In this document: positions 15,955 through 24,000 of the stretch, piece by piece | How the letters are laid out: each line of letters begins with the position of its first letter | Position numbering within the stretch: the stretch's first letter is position 1 | Origin: CAISDA01 sp050258555 | Lineage (GTDB): Bacteria > Bacteroidota > Ignavibacteria > UBA10030 > UBA8401 | DNA: 25,442 nucleotides | Assembly (NCBI GenBank): GCA_050258555.1 | Contig: JBLMZA010000099.1 | Span: 1 to 25,442 of the forward strand | Reading direction: 5' to 3' | Translations under genes and position numbers: made by a program | The notes under the pieces: generated by a model | Database searches by the model: none | What the model was told of the DNA's origin: nothing | Seen by the model: the letters and a program-made list of their open reading frames with translations, nothing else

Positions 15955-16923
15955 GTGAGCGCAACCTATGACATCATCGTTGTCGGCGCCGGACCGGCGG
16001 GCCTGGCCGTCGCCATCGAGGCCAAAAAAGCGGGATTGACCTACTGCGCCATCGACAAGGGGGCCATCGTCAATTCGCTTCAGAACTTTCCGCACGGCAT
16101 GACGTTCTTTTCGACGCCGGAACTGCTGGAAATCGGCGGTATCCCATTCACCTCGGCGGCAATGCGTCCGACGAGGATGGAAGCGCTCGAATATTACCGG
16201 CGCGTGGCCGATTCGTACGAGCTGGAATTGAAGCTGTTTGAGGAAGTCAAGGACATCGATCGCCAGGGGACCTATTTCACCGTTCATACCGCGAAGGACG
16301 CCTATCGCTGCCGGTATCTCGTCCTGGCCGCCGGATTCTACGATCAGCCGAACCTTCTGGGCGTGCCGGGAGAGGACCTTCCGAACGTGAGCCATTACTA
16401 TGACGAGCCCTTCCGGTTCTATCGCCGGAAAGTGGCCGTCGTGGGCGCGAAGAATTCCGCCGCCATCGCCGCGCTCGAACTCTTCAGGCACGGCGCCGAT
16501 GTCACGCTCATCCATCGCCGCGCCGAACTCGATCCGGCGGTGAAATACTGGATTCTTCCCGACTTGCAGAACCGCATCAGGGAAGGTTCGATCAAGGCCT
16601 TGTTCAATGCGACCGTTCTCGAGATCCGCGAGCACGAGATCGTCGTGTGCGGAGAGCAGGGAAAGGCGCAGAAGCTGCCGAACGATTTCGTCTTCGCCCT
16701 TATCGGCTATCATCCCGACAACCGGCTTCTGGCAATGTGCGGCGCGAAGATCGATCCCGCGCTCGACGCTCCGATCATCGATGAGGCGACATTCGAAACG
16801 AGCGTGCCCGGCGTGTTCGTGGCCGGATCGATGGTGGCGGGCAAGAACAACAACAAGATCTTCATCGAGACGGGGAGGCTGCACGGCCGCACGATCATCG
16901 AGTGCATTCTCCGATCGAAATAA
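15955..16923 (+). CDS. YpdA-family FAD/NAD(P)-binding oxidoreductase (putative bacillithiol disulfide reductase-like)
   Basis: A 322-residue flavoprotein of the thioredoxin-reductase-like superfamily. The FAD site is IIVVGAGPAGLAVAIEAKKAG; the NAD(P) site is KVAVVGAKNSAAIAALEL; a C-terminal FAD block is VPGVFVAGSMVAG. HGMTFFSTPELLEIGGIPF is characteristic of YpdA (Bdr), which reduces bacillithiol disulfide in Firmicutes. The single Cys of characterised YpdA, in GPCG, is Ala here (GPAG), so a thiol-based mechanism at that site is not possible. It also lacks the CxxC of thioredoxin reductase. GTG 15955 is chosen for the AAGGGGGAA ribosome site and the family start. The gene is monocistronic or leads into atpD. 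Confidence 0.86.
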   Translation: MSATYDIIVVGAGPAGLAVAIEAKKAGLTYCAIDKGAIVNSLQNFPHGMTFFSTPELLEIGGIPFTSAAMRPTRMEALEYYRRVADSYELELKLFEEVKDIDRQGTYFTVHTAKDAYRCRYLVLAAGFYDQPNLLGVPGEDLPNVSHYYDEPFRFYRRKVAVVGAKNSAAIAALELFRHGADVTLIHRRAELDPAVKYWILPDLQNRIREGSIKALFNATVLEIREHEIVVCGEQGKAQKLPNDFVFALIGYHPDNRLLAMCGAKIDPALDAPIIDEATFETSVPGVFVAGSMVAGKNNNKIFIETGRLHGRTIIECILRSK

Positions 16924-16931
16924 TTTTCAAA

Positions 16932-16962
16932 TTGATTTTCGGAACAAAAAATCCTACTTTTA
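16932..16962 (+). promoter_or_regulatory. Promoter candidate for atpD-atpC
   Basis: TTG at 16932-16934, a 20-base spacer, then TACTTTTA at 16955-16962, one mismatch from TAnnTTTG. The predicted leader is about 40 nt and ends in AAAGGA a few bases before the atpD ATG. It indicates that atpDC has its own promoter and is not dependent on the upstream flavoprotein gene. Confidence 0.62.
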
Positions 16963-17010
16963 CGTAATGCAGCAGAACGCCCGTCACAACTCAATGCTGA
17001 AAGGATTGCA

Positions 17011-18420
<1,410 letters not shown>

Positions 18421-18480
18421 TGCCGGCGCCGGTCCCGTCATTTCTTTTCCATTCGTTTTTTATATTGCTGATCACATACT

Positions 18481-18891
18481 ATGGCTGAGTCAAAAACTTT
18501 CTCGCTCGATATCGTGACGCCCACAGCCACCGTGTTTTCGGGGATTGTACAAAGCTTCAGCGCTCCCGGCGTGGCCGGCGGTTTCCAGGTGCTCTACAAC
18601 CATGCGCCGCTCATGGCGTCGATCGGCATCGGCGAGCTGAAAGTGGTCGACGCCTCGGGCAGGACCTTGCGCTACTCGACGAGCGGAGGCTTCGTCGAGG
18701 TCCGCAACAACAAGGTAACCATGCTTGCCGAAACCGCCGAGCGTTCGGATCTCATCGATACCGAGCGCGCGCGCCGTTCGAAGGAACGGGCTGCGCAGCG
18801 GCTGTCTGAAAAACATGCGGCAGTCGACGAACAGCGTGCGCAGGCGGCGCTTGCGCGCGCGGTCAACCGGCTGAAGATCGCCGCCCGTTGA
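18481..18891 (+). CDS. atpC: F1F0 ATP synthase subunit epsilon
   Basis: A 136-residue central-stalk subunit of F1 that couples rotation and can inhibit ATP hydrolysis. The N-terminal beta-sandwich reads FSLDIVTPTATVFSGIVQSFSAPGVAGGFQVLYNHAPLM, the family signature. The C-terminal helical pair (about 88-136, IDTERARRSKERAAQRL onward) is full length, so an inhibitory up-conformation is possible. The 60-base gap from atpD contains a 10-bp palindrome CCGGCGCCGG (18423-18432) and a T-rich stretch, but no convincing promoter or Shine-Dalgarno. Confidence 0.96.
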   Translation: MAESKTFSLDIVTPTATVFSGIVQSFSAPGVAGGFQVLYNHAPLMASIGIGELKVVDASGRTLRYSTSGGFVEVRNNKVTMLAETAERSDLIDTERARRSKERAAQRLSEKHAAVDEQRAQAALARAVNRLKIAAR

Positions 18892-18910
18892 TGTCCGTTA
18901 TTGCACGTCC

Positions 18911-18947
18911 GGCCGGATGTGCCGCCGCCTGGCGGGCATATCCGGCT
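18911..18947 (+). other. Strong hairpin without U-tract between atpC and alr
   Basis: CCGGATGTGCCGCC (18913-18926), loop GCCT, GGCGGGCATATCCGG (18931-18945). Fourteen pairs form, with one G-U pair and one bulged G; a G-C and a G-U pair can extend it at the base. No T run follows on either strand, so it is not a classical terminator. It may protect the 3' end of the atpDC message or mark processing before alr. Confidence 0.6.
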
Positions 18948-19000
18948 CCGCACGGCGGCGCCCGCACTTCCGTATCATGTTCACGACAAATCCTTCACTC

Positions 19001-20113
19001 ATGCGACCGACGTTTGCTGAAATAGATCTCCGCGCTATCCGTTCCAATCTCCTTGCAGTGCGAAACCATACGGGGGTGCGCGTCATGGCCGTCGTCAAGG
19101 CCAATGCCTACGGCCACGGCGTGCTTCCCGTCGTGCAGTCGATGCTCCGGCATCAGGCGCCCGATTATTTCGGCGTCGCCCTCATCGAGGAAGCCGTCGA
19201 ATTGCGGCAGGCGGGCGTCCGGCTTCCGATTCTTGTCTTCTCGGCTCCGGCTGCGGCGCAGCTCGATATGTTCCTGGAACACGATGTGGATGCGACGATC
19301 TGCTCGATCGAGACGGCCAGACGCCTGAACAAGCTTGCGGCCGATGCCGGCACGATCGCATCGGTGCATATCAAAGTCGACACCGGCATGGGGCGCATCG
19401 GCATCGCCCCCGATGATGCGGCGGCATTCGCGCTTGAAGTGAAGAAGCTCCGCAATCTGCGCGTGACGGGTCTCTTCACGCACTTTGCCGCTTCGGACGA
19501 GGCCGATCTCTCGTTCGCCTACAGGCAGCTCGACGCGTTCCGCGCCGCGCGCCAGGCGATCATCGGTGCCGGCGTCAACGTGCCGATCACGCACTGCGCC
19601 AACAGCGGCGCCATCATGCAGATGCCGGAATCCTACTTCGATATGGTCCGTCCCGGCATCATGCTCTACGGCTATCCGCCGTCGCATGAAACGAAGCAGA
19701 GCGTGAGGCTCGAGCCGGCAATGTCGCTCAAGACGCAGATCTCCTTCATCAAGGCGGTTCCGGAAGGCACGAGCATCAGCTATAACCGGCGCTACCGGAC
19801 CAGGAGCGGGGCGGTGATCGCGACCGTTCCTGCCGGCTATGCCGACGGCATCATGCGCTCGCTCTTGAACAAGGCCGAGGCCATCGTCGGCGGAGAAAAG
19901 TATCCGGTGGCAGGCACGATCTGCATGGACCAGCTGATGATCGATCTCGGTCCGCAGTCGAAAGCCGCCGTGGGAGACGAAGTGGTCCTGATGGGAACGC
20001 AGGGCAGGCAGACGATCACGGCGTGGGATATTGCCGATAAGGCAGGGACGATTCCCTACGAAATCACCTGCGCGGTCTCATACAGGGTTCCAAGGAAACA
20101 CATCAATGGATAA
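19001..20113 (+). CDS. alr: Alanine racemase
   Basis: A 370-residue PLP enzyme that interconverts L- and D-alanine for peptidoglycan. The N-terminal TIM-barrel carries the PLP lysine K33 in MAVVKANAYGHG. Other blocks are YFGVALIEEAVELRQAG, HIKVDTGMGRIGI, THFAASDEAD and HCANSGAIM. The second catalytic base is the Tyr of GTSISYNRRYRT, and the C-terminal beta domain has PAGYADGIMR and AGTICMDQLMIDLG. ATG 19001 (MRPTFAEIDLRAI) matches the family start; an ATG at 18977 would add eight residues. Its 3' end overlaps the next gene by 8 bases, so the two are translationally linked. Confidence 0.97.
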   Translation: MRPTFAEIDLRAIRSNLLAVRNHTGVRVMAVVKANAYGHGVLPVVQSMLRHQAPDYFGVALIEEAVELRQAGVRLPILVFSAPAAAQLDMFLEHDVDATICSIETARRLNKLAADAGTIASVHIKVDTGMGRIGIAPDDAAAFALEVKKLRNLRVTGLFTHFAASDEADLSFAYRQLDAFRAARQAIIGAGVNVPITHCANSGAIMQMPESYFDMVRPGIMLYGYPPSHETKQSVRLEPAMSLKTQISFIKAVPEGTSISYNRRYRTRSGAVIATVPAGYADGIMRSLLNKAEAIVGGEKYPVAGTICMDQLMIDLGPQSKAAVGDEVVLMGTQGRQTITAWDIADKAGTIPYEITCAVSYRVPRKHING

Positions 20114-20936
20114 CTCGGATGAATATGTGCTTCAGGTATTCCGTCGGGCGCAGATGATGCTCGAGGAATCGCTCGGTGCCGATGAGGCGGGCCGACTCGC
20201 CATGCTTGCCGAAAAGCTCGAGCGGTCTTCCGATCTGCGCGCTGAAGCCGAACATCTGAAATACATCGAAGGATTCTCGCGCACGGGCATTGCCTTCGAC
20301 TGGCTGCTCGAGCGTTCGAAGCGCGACTCGGAATTCAATCTCGACCAGTTCGACGCCGATGTGCATGTGCTGCACACCGTGCTGCGTACGGGACTCGAGA
20401 GGCCCGCGCGCACGAATCGTGCCGAGGAGGAAGCGCAGGCGGCGCCGGCTGCTGCGGCGAATGTGTCGTTTGCGCTTCCTGAACCGGACTGGAACAGCGC
20501 GCTCATGGAAACCTCGCCCGCCTCTGCGCCGGCACCCGATGAGATCGCCGCCGAACTGCCGTCATTCATCGATCTGCTCGATCATCCGATGGTGCTGACG
20601 GTGCGCCGGCTTGCCGATTCCGCATCGCTGTTCGGCCGGAAACCGGAAGCCGAGCGGGCGACCGCGCTGGCGGTACTTAAGATGATGGCCAAGAGCATTG
20701 TCGATATGGCGCGGCCCCAGAACAAGATCGTCGTCATGTCGACGTTTCAGGAAATCGCCGGTCTCATGGAATCGATCGAGCGCAGGGGATCGGCCCGCGA
20801 AGAGGAAACAGAACGCATCATTACAGAACTTGGCCGCATGATTTCGGATGCGCTTGCCGGCACGGAAGACGGCATCGGATGCATGAACGGAATCGTCGGC
20901 TTCATCAACGAACACAAAGCGACAGGATCGAAATAG
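20106..20936 (+). CDS. Unrecognised helical protein between alr and manC
   Basis: A 276-residue acidic, probably cytosolic protein that I do not recognise. No signal peptide or membrane segment is visible. Residues 1-100 look all-helical (QVFRRAQMMLEESLG, LAMLAEKLERSSDLRAEAEHL, then a hydrophobic DWLLERSKRDSEF). Residues about 104-152 are a low-complexity Ala/Pro/Glu linker. Residues 153-270 are again helical (FIDLLDHPMVLTVRRLADSA, ALAVLKMMAKSIVDMARPQ, TERIITELGRMISDALAG). It starts within the alr stop region (8-base overlap) and ends 9 bases before manC, so it is a genuine operon member. No function is proposed. Confidence 0.8.
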   Translation: MDNSDEYVLQVFRRAQMMLEESLGADEAGRLAMLAEKLERSSDLRAEAEHLKYIEGFSRTGIAFDWLLERSKRDSEFNLDQFDADVHVLHTVLRTGLERPARTNRAEEEAQAAPAAAANVSFALPEPDWNSALMETSPASAPAPDEIAAELPSFIDLLDHPMVLTVRRLADSASLFGRKPEAERATALAVLKMMAKSIVDMARPQNKIVVMSTFQEIAGLMESIERRGSAREEETERIITELGRMISDALAGTEDGIGCMNGIVGFINEHKATGSK

Positions 20937-20945
20937 GAAGAACGC

Positions 20946-22043
20946 ATGGAATCAAAACCGAAAATATATGCAGTGATCATGGCGGGGGGAGTCGGAGCAC
21001 GATTCTGGCCGCGCAGCCGCGAACGAAATCCGAAACAGCTTCTTGAAATCGCAGGCGAAGGGACGATGATACAGAATACGATCCGCCGCCTCGGCGATTT
21101 CGTGGAGCCGAAGAATGTCTTCGTGGTGACGAACAAGATGCAGAAGAATGCCATTATGCAGCAGCTGCCGAACGTGCCTGCCGCCAACATCCTCGTCGAG
21201 CCCGTGGGCCGCAACACCGCGCCCTGCATCGGTCTTGCGGCGATGTTCGTTCAGCGGCTCGATCCGGAAGGCGTGATGGTGGTGCTGCCGGCCGACCATA
21301 TCATACAGGATGAACAGGAGTTCGTCCGCGTGCTCGAGCTCGGCGCGCGCGTGGCTAACCGCACCTCTTCGCTCGTGACGATCGGCATCCAGCCCAGCCG
21401 TCCCGAAACAGGATACGGCTACATCCAGGTGCGCGACACCGCGGACGCCGGATCGGGAACGGCCGAGGAGGGAGTCTTCCAGGTGAAGACATTCGCCGAG
21501 AAGCCGAATCCGCAGATGGCACAGCAGTTCCTCGACAGCGGCGACTTCCTCTGGAACAGCGGCATGTTCATGTGGCGGGTCGATGTGATCCTCTCCGAGA
21601 TCCAGCGCTCGCTGCCCGATCTCTACGAGCAGCTGAAGGTGCTCGAGCCGGCGCTCGGCACGCCGATGTTCGAGCAGAGCCTCGAGCGCGCATACGGCAT
21701 GGTGCGGTCCATCTCCATCGATTACGGCGTGATGGAGAAGGCAAAGAGCGTCTATGTGATACGGGGCAACTTCGGCTGGAACGATGTCGGTTCCTGGGAC
21801 GAAGTCTGCCGCCTGGCGCCGAAGGATGAAAACGGCAACTCCGCCGCGGGAAAAGTCATTTCGGTGAATTCGAAGAACACGTACGTCCATGCTCCCGGCA
21901 AGCTTGTCGCCACCGTGGGCGTGGAAGATCTGATCATCATCCAGACGGATGACGCGCTGCTTGTGTGCAGGAAGGATGCTTCACAGGATGTGAAGGAAGT
22001 GGTTGACTACCTGCGGCGCAAGCAGATGAACGAATACCTGTAA
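20946..22043 (+). CDS. manC: Mannose-1-phosphate guanylyltransferase
   Basis: A 365-residue nucleotidyltransferase forming GDP-mannose from GTP and mannose-1-phosphate for surface polysaccharides or protein glycans. The pyrophosphorylase signature is GGVGARFWPRSR at 14-25, followed by PKQ (29-31). Other blocks are EPVGRNTAPCIGLAA, VVLPADHII, TGYGYIQ, FAEKPN, WNSGMFMWRVD and SIDYGVMEKA. The length fits the single-function enzyme, without the C-terminal phosphomannose isomerase domain of bifunctional proteins. AGGAAG five bases upstream gives a good ribosome site. The symbol follows the E. coli naming of the activity. Confidence 0.95.
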   Translation: MESKPKIYAVIMAGGVGARFWPRSRERNPKQLLEIAGEGTMIQNTIRRLGDFVEPKNVFVVTNKMQKNAIMQQLPNVPAANILVEPVGRNTAPCIGLAAMFVQRLDPEGVMVVLPADHIIQDEQEFVRVLELGARVANRTSSLVTIGIQPSRPETGYGYIQVRDTADAGSGTAEEGVFQVKTFAEKPNPQMAQQFLDSGDFLWNSGMFMWRVDVILSEIQRSLPDLYEQLKVLEPALGTPMFEQSLERAYGMVRSISIDYGVMEKAKSVYVIRGNFGWNDVGSWDEVCRLAPKDENGNSAAGKVISVNSKNTYVHAPGKLVATVGVEDLIIIQTDDALLVCRKDASQDVKEVVDYLRRKQMNEYL

Positions 22044-22045
22044 CT

Positions 22046-22066
22046 TCTGCGCGCACGAAGCGCAGA
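22046..22066 (+). other. Short hairpin between manC and rlpA
   Basis: A perfect 7-bp stem TCTGCGC / GCGCAGA with loop GCACGAA, three bases after the manC stop codon. There is no T run after it, so termination is unlikely; mRNA end protection or partial attenuation is possible. Confidence 0.45.
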
Positions 22067-22094
22067 CATCCTGACGCGCCACATCTCTTCCGAT

Positions 22095-22613
22095 ATGGAA
22101 CCATTGCATCCGCGCGCTTCTGTCTCCGGCATCGCCGCCGTGCTCGTTTGTGCGGCGGTGCTCGGAGGATGCGCATCGTCGCCGCGCTTCACCACGCATC
22201 CGGACCGCGCCCGAACCCCGGCCGCGGAACCGGCCGATGCGCCGCGCGTCGAGCCGTCGCCGGAGGCCGCGGCCGATGAGTCGCATTCGCTCCTGATGAC
22301 CGAGGGACTTGCCTCCTATTATGCGGATGATTTCAACGGAAAGAAGACGGCCAACGGCGAAATCTTCGACATGTATGCGCTGACCGCCGCGCATCGTTCG
22401 CTGCCCTTCGGCACGAAACTCCGCGTCACCAACCTTGACAACAACCGCACGGTCATCGTGCGCGTCAACGATCGGGGGCCGTTCAAGATGGAACGGATCA
22501 TCGATCTTTCGCTCGGCGCTGCGGCGCAGCTTCAGATGATGGGGGTGGGGGTGGCGCGCGTGCGGCTGGATGTGCTCGAGTGGGGAGACGGATTGTACGT
22601 CAAAACGCCGTAG
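22095..22613 (+). CDS. rlpA: RlpA-like lipoprotein with double-psi beta-barrel domain
   Basis: A 172-residue outer-membrane or periplasmic lipoprotein. The signal peptide ends in a lipobox with lipidated C26 (AAVLGGCASS). A Pro/Ala/Glu-rich linker (about 30-65) leads to the DPBB domain (70-165): GLASYYADDFNGKKTANGE, AAHRSLPFGTKLRVTNL, VIVRVNDRGPF and RIIDLSLGAAAQL. The His of AAHR and Asp of NDRGPF are the catalytic positions of RlpA lytic transglycosylases acting on denuded peptidoglycan glycans. No SPOR domain is present, so septal targeting by denuded glycan is not evident. It is the last gene of the rightward run. Confidence 0.93.
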   Translation: MEPLHPRASVSGIAAVLVCAAVLGGCASSPRFTTHPDRARTPAAEPADAPRVEPSPEAAADESHSLLMTEGLASYYADDFNGKKTANGEIFDMYALTAAHRSLPFGTKLRVTNLDNNRTVIVRVNDRGPFKMERIIDLSLGAAAQLQMMGVGVARVRLDVLEWGDGLYVKTP

Positions 22614-22640
22614 TCATGCTGTCTGCCGCCTTGATCACGC

Positions 22641-22660
22641 CTGAGAGCGCGCCATCTCAG
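22641..22660. other. Hairpin between convergent genes
   Basis: CTGAGA (22641-22646), an eight-base loop, TCTCAG (22655-22660), overlapping the stop codon of the leftward gene. It sits in the 43-base gap between convergent stop codons. It has no U-tract, so it is at best a weak, bidirectional transcription-end structure. Confidence 0.35.
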
Positions 22661-23004
22661 TGGCTGCCGAAGATGGCTTTCACCTCGGCCGCGAACGCGG
22701 CAGGCACGTCCATATACCGGCCGCGGAAGAACCTGTCCGCCGCCGCGTTGAGCCACGGCTTCGATGTGTCGATCCGTTCGAATTTCAGCTGCGTTATCCC
22801 GCCCTCTTCCCGCACCGAATAATCGCCCAGCAGGATCGTTGTCGATTCTTCCTCGCCAAGCAGCGTGATCTCGATCGTGACTTCGTGCTTCACCGAACTG
22901 TACGTAAACGCCGTCACGTCTCCCATCGGATGCAACACGCGCTTAGCAATACCCTTGCCGATGACAGTGATGGTCGAGTCGGCGATCGATGCGATGAGTG
23001 TCAT
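22657..23004 (-). CDS. Unrecognised small protein downstream of the DUF4249-like gene
   Basis: A 115-residue protein that I do not recognise. It has no signal peptide or membrane segment. The first two thirds look beta-rich (STITVIGKGIAKRVL, KHEVTIEITLLGEEE, STTILLGDYSVREEG) and the end looks helical (PWLNAAADRFFRGRY, AAFAAEVKAIFG). The ATG is preceded by GGAG at a suitable distance. It starts 27 bases after the stop of the lipoprotein gene and is probably co-transcribed with the TonB receptor. It could be an accessory of that system, but this rests on position only. Confidence 0.75.
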   Translation of the reverse strand: MTLIASIADSTITVIGKGIAKRVLHPMGDVTAFTYSSVKHEVTIEITLLGEEESTTILLGDYSVREEGGITQLKFERIDTSKPWLNAAADRFFRGRYMDVPAAFAAEVKAIFGSH

Positions 23005-23031
23005 CGTCTTCTCTCCGAAATGGCGGTTCCC

Positions 23032-24000
23032 TTACATCTGGTATCCGAACGACTTGATGAAGCGGCTGTTCATTTCAAAGGGCAGCTGATTCGTGAACGC
23101 CCAGCCGAAGATGCCGATGCCGCCGCTCAGATTGCTGTATGTCGTCTCGTCGACGCGGATCGAATACTCGTCGAGATAGCCGTGCGACGATGCGTAGTAA
23201 TTCGACAGGTGAAGATCATACTCGATGAGCGTGAATGTGAGCATGCCGATCGTATACCGGCTCTTGAGCGTATCGCCCTCGGAAATCGAGGCGACGGCGC
23301 GCTCGAGCGCCGCAAAATCGTACGATATTTTCAGGTCGCGCGTGAAGGACGGATAGACCGGCACGTGCTTTCCGTCCTTGTCGAGATAGCGCATCGGAAT
23401 TTCGACTGTTTTATATACGGCTCCCTTCGGACCAGCGACCTGATAGGCAAGCTGGAGCTTCGGAAAATACAGATGATCGTCGCGCTGCTCGTTGTTCCAG
23501 TCGAAGGTCCACAGGGGATCCGTCGTCCGGGCCGTGACTCCGGCAACGAACTGATAGCTCGATTCGATCACGCGCCCGCGCGGCGCCGTGCACGATGCGG
23601 ACACGCGGCGTCCGTCTCCCATCTTCACCGTGAGCGCGATAGAGCCCGTATTGTAATAGGGAAGCGTGCCGCCGAGCGAATATTTGAATTCCTTCGTCGT
23701 ATAGCGGCTCGTGTCGGCGCGTTTCGACCGGCCGAGCTTCAGCGTGTCATTGTCGCCGCCGATGGTGAGCATGACCACGGCGTTCGTATCGAACGGATCG
23801 GTTCTGTTTTCCAGCGGATCGAGCCCGCCGACGTCATACGTCGTGGCGACGGTGGCGGTCGCCGAAAATCCCTTGTTGTTTCCCGAGATGATGCAGGTGA
23901 CGACAGGCTTGGGCGTGAACGGCGCCTTCGGCGTAAACGGCTCTTCGCACGCCGCCGCGATCAGCGCCAGACAGGGCAGTGCGAGCAATAATCGTTTCAT
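23032..24000 (-). CDS. DUF4249-like lipoprotein, partner of TonB receptor
   Basis: A 322-residue protein with a lipoprotein signal peptide (MKRLLLALPCLALIAAACEE, C18 lipidated), so it is a periplasmic or surface lipoprotein. The beginning CEEPF then PKPVVTCIISG, the beta-rich body and the C-terminal YSNLSGGIGIFGWAF resemble DUF4249 proteins of Bacteroidota, which are typically encoded next to TonB-dependent receptors with a carboxypeptidase-regulatory-like domain. The ATG overlaps the receptor stop codon (ATGA), which implies stoichiometric coupling. By analogy it may help capture the receptor's ligand; the ligand is unknown. The domain assignment is from memory of the family and moderately certain. 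Confidence 0.78.
   Translation of the reverse strand: MKRLLLALPCLALIAAACEEPFTPKAPFTPKPVVTCIISGNNKGFSATATVATTYDVGGLDPLENRTDPFDTNAVVMLTIGGDNDTLKLGRSKRADTSRYTTKEFKYSLGGTLPYYNTGSIALTVKMGDGRRVSASCTAPRGRVIESSYQFVAGVTARTTDPLWTFDWNNEQRDDHLYFPKLQLAYQVAGPKGAVYKTVEIPMRYLDKDGKHVPVYPSFTRDLKISYDFAALERAVASISEGDTLKSRYTIGMLTFTLIEYDLHLSNYYASSHGYLDEYSIRVDETTYSNLSGGIGIFGWAFTNQLPFEMNSRFIKSFGYQM

Noticed and set aside
15727..16884. Upstream extension of the purN frame to about 600 codons
   Set aside because: PurN homology begins at 15726; the extra part is antisense to the flavoprotein gene and crosses the divergent promoter region.
18438..18468. Possible promoter with TATATTGC ahead of atpC
   Set aside because: There is no TTG at the expected distance, and atpC is better explained as co-transcribed with atpD.
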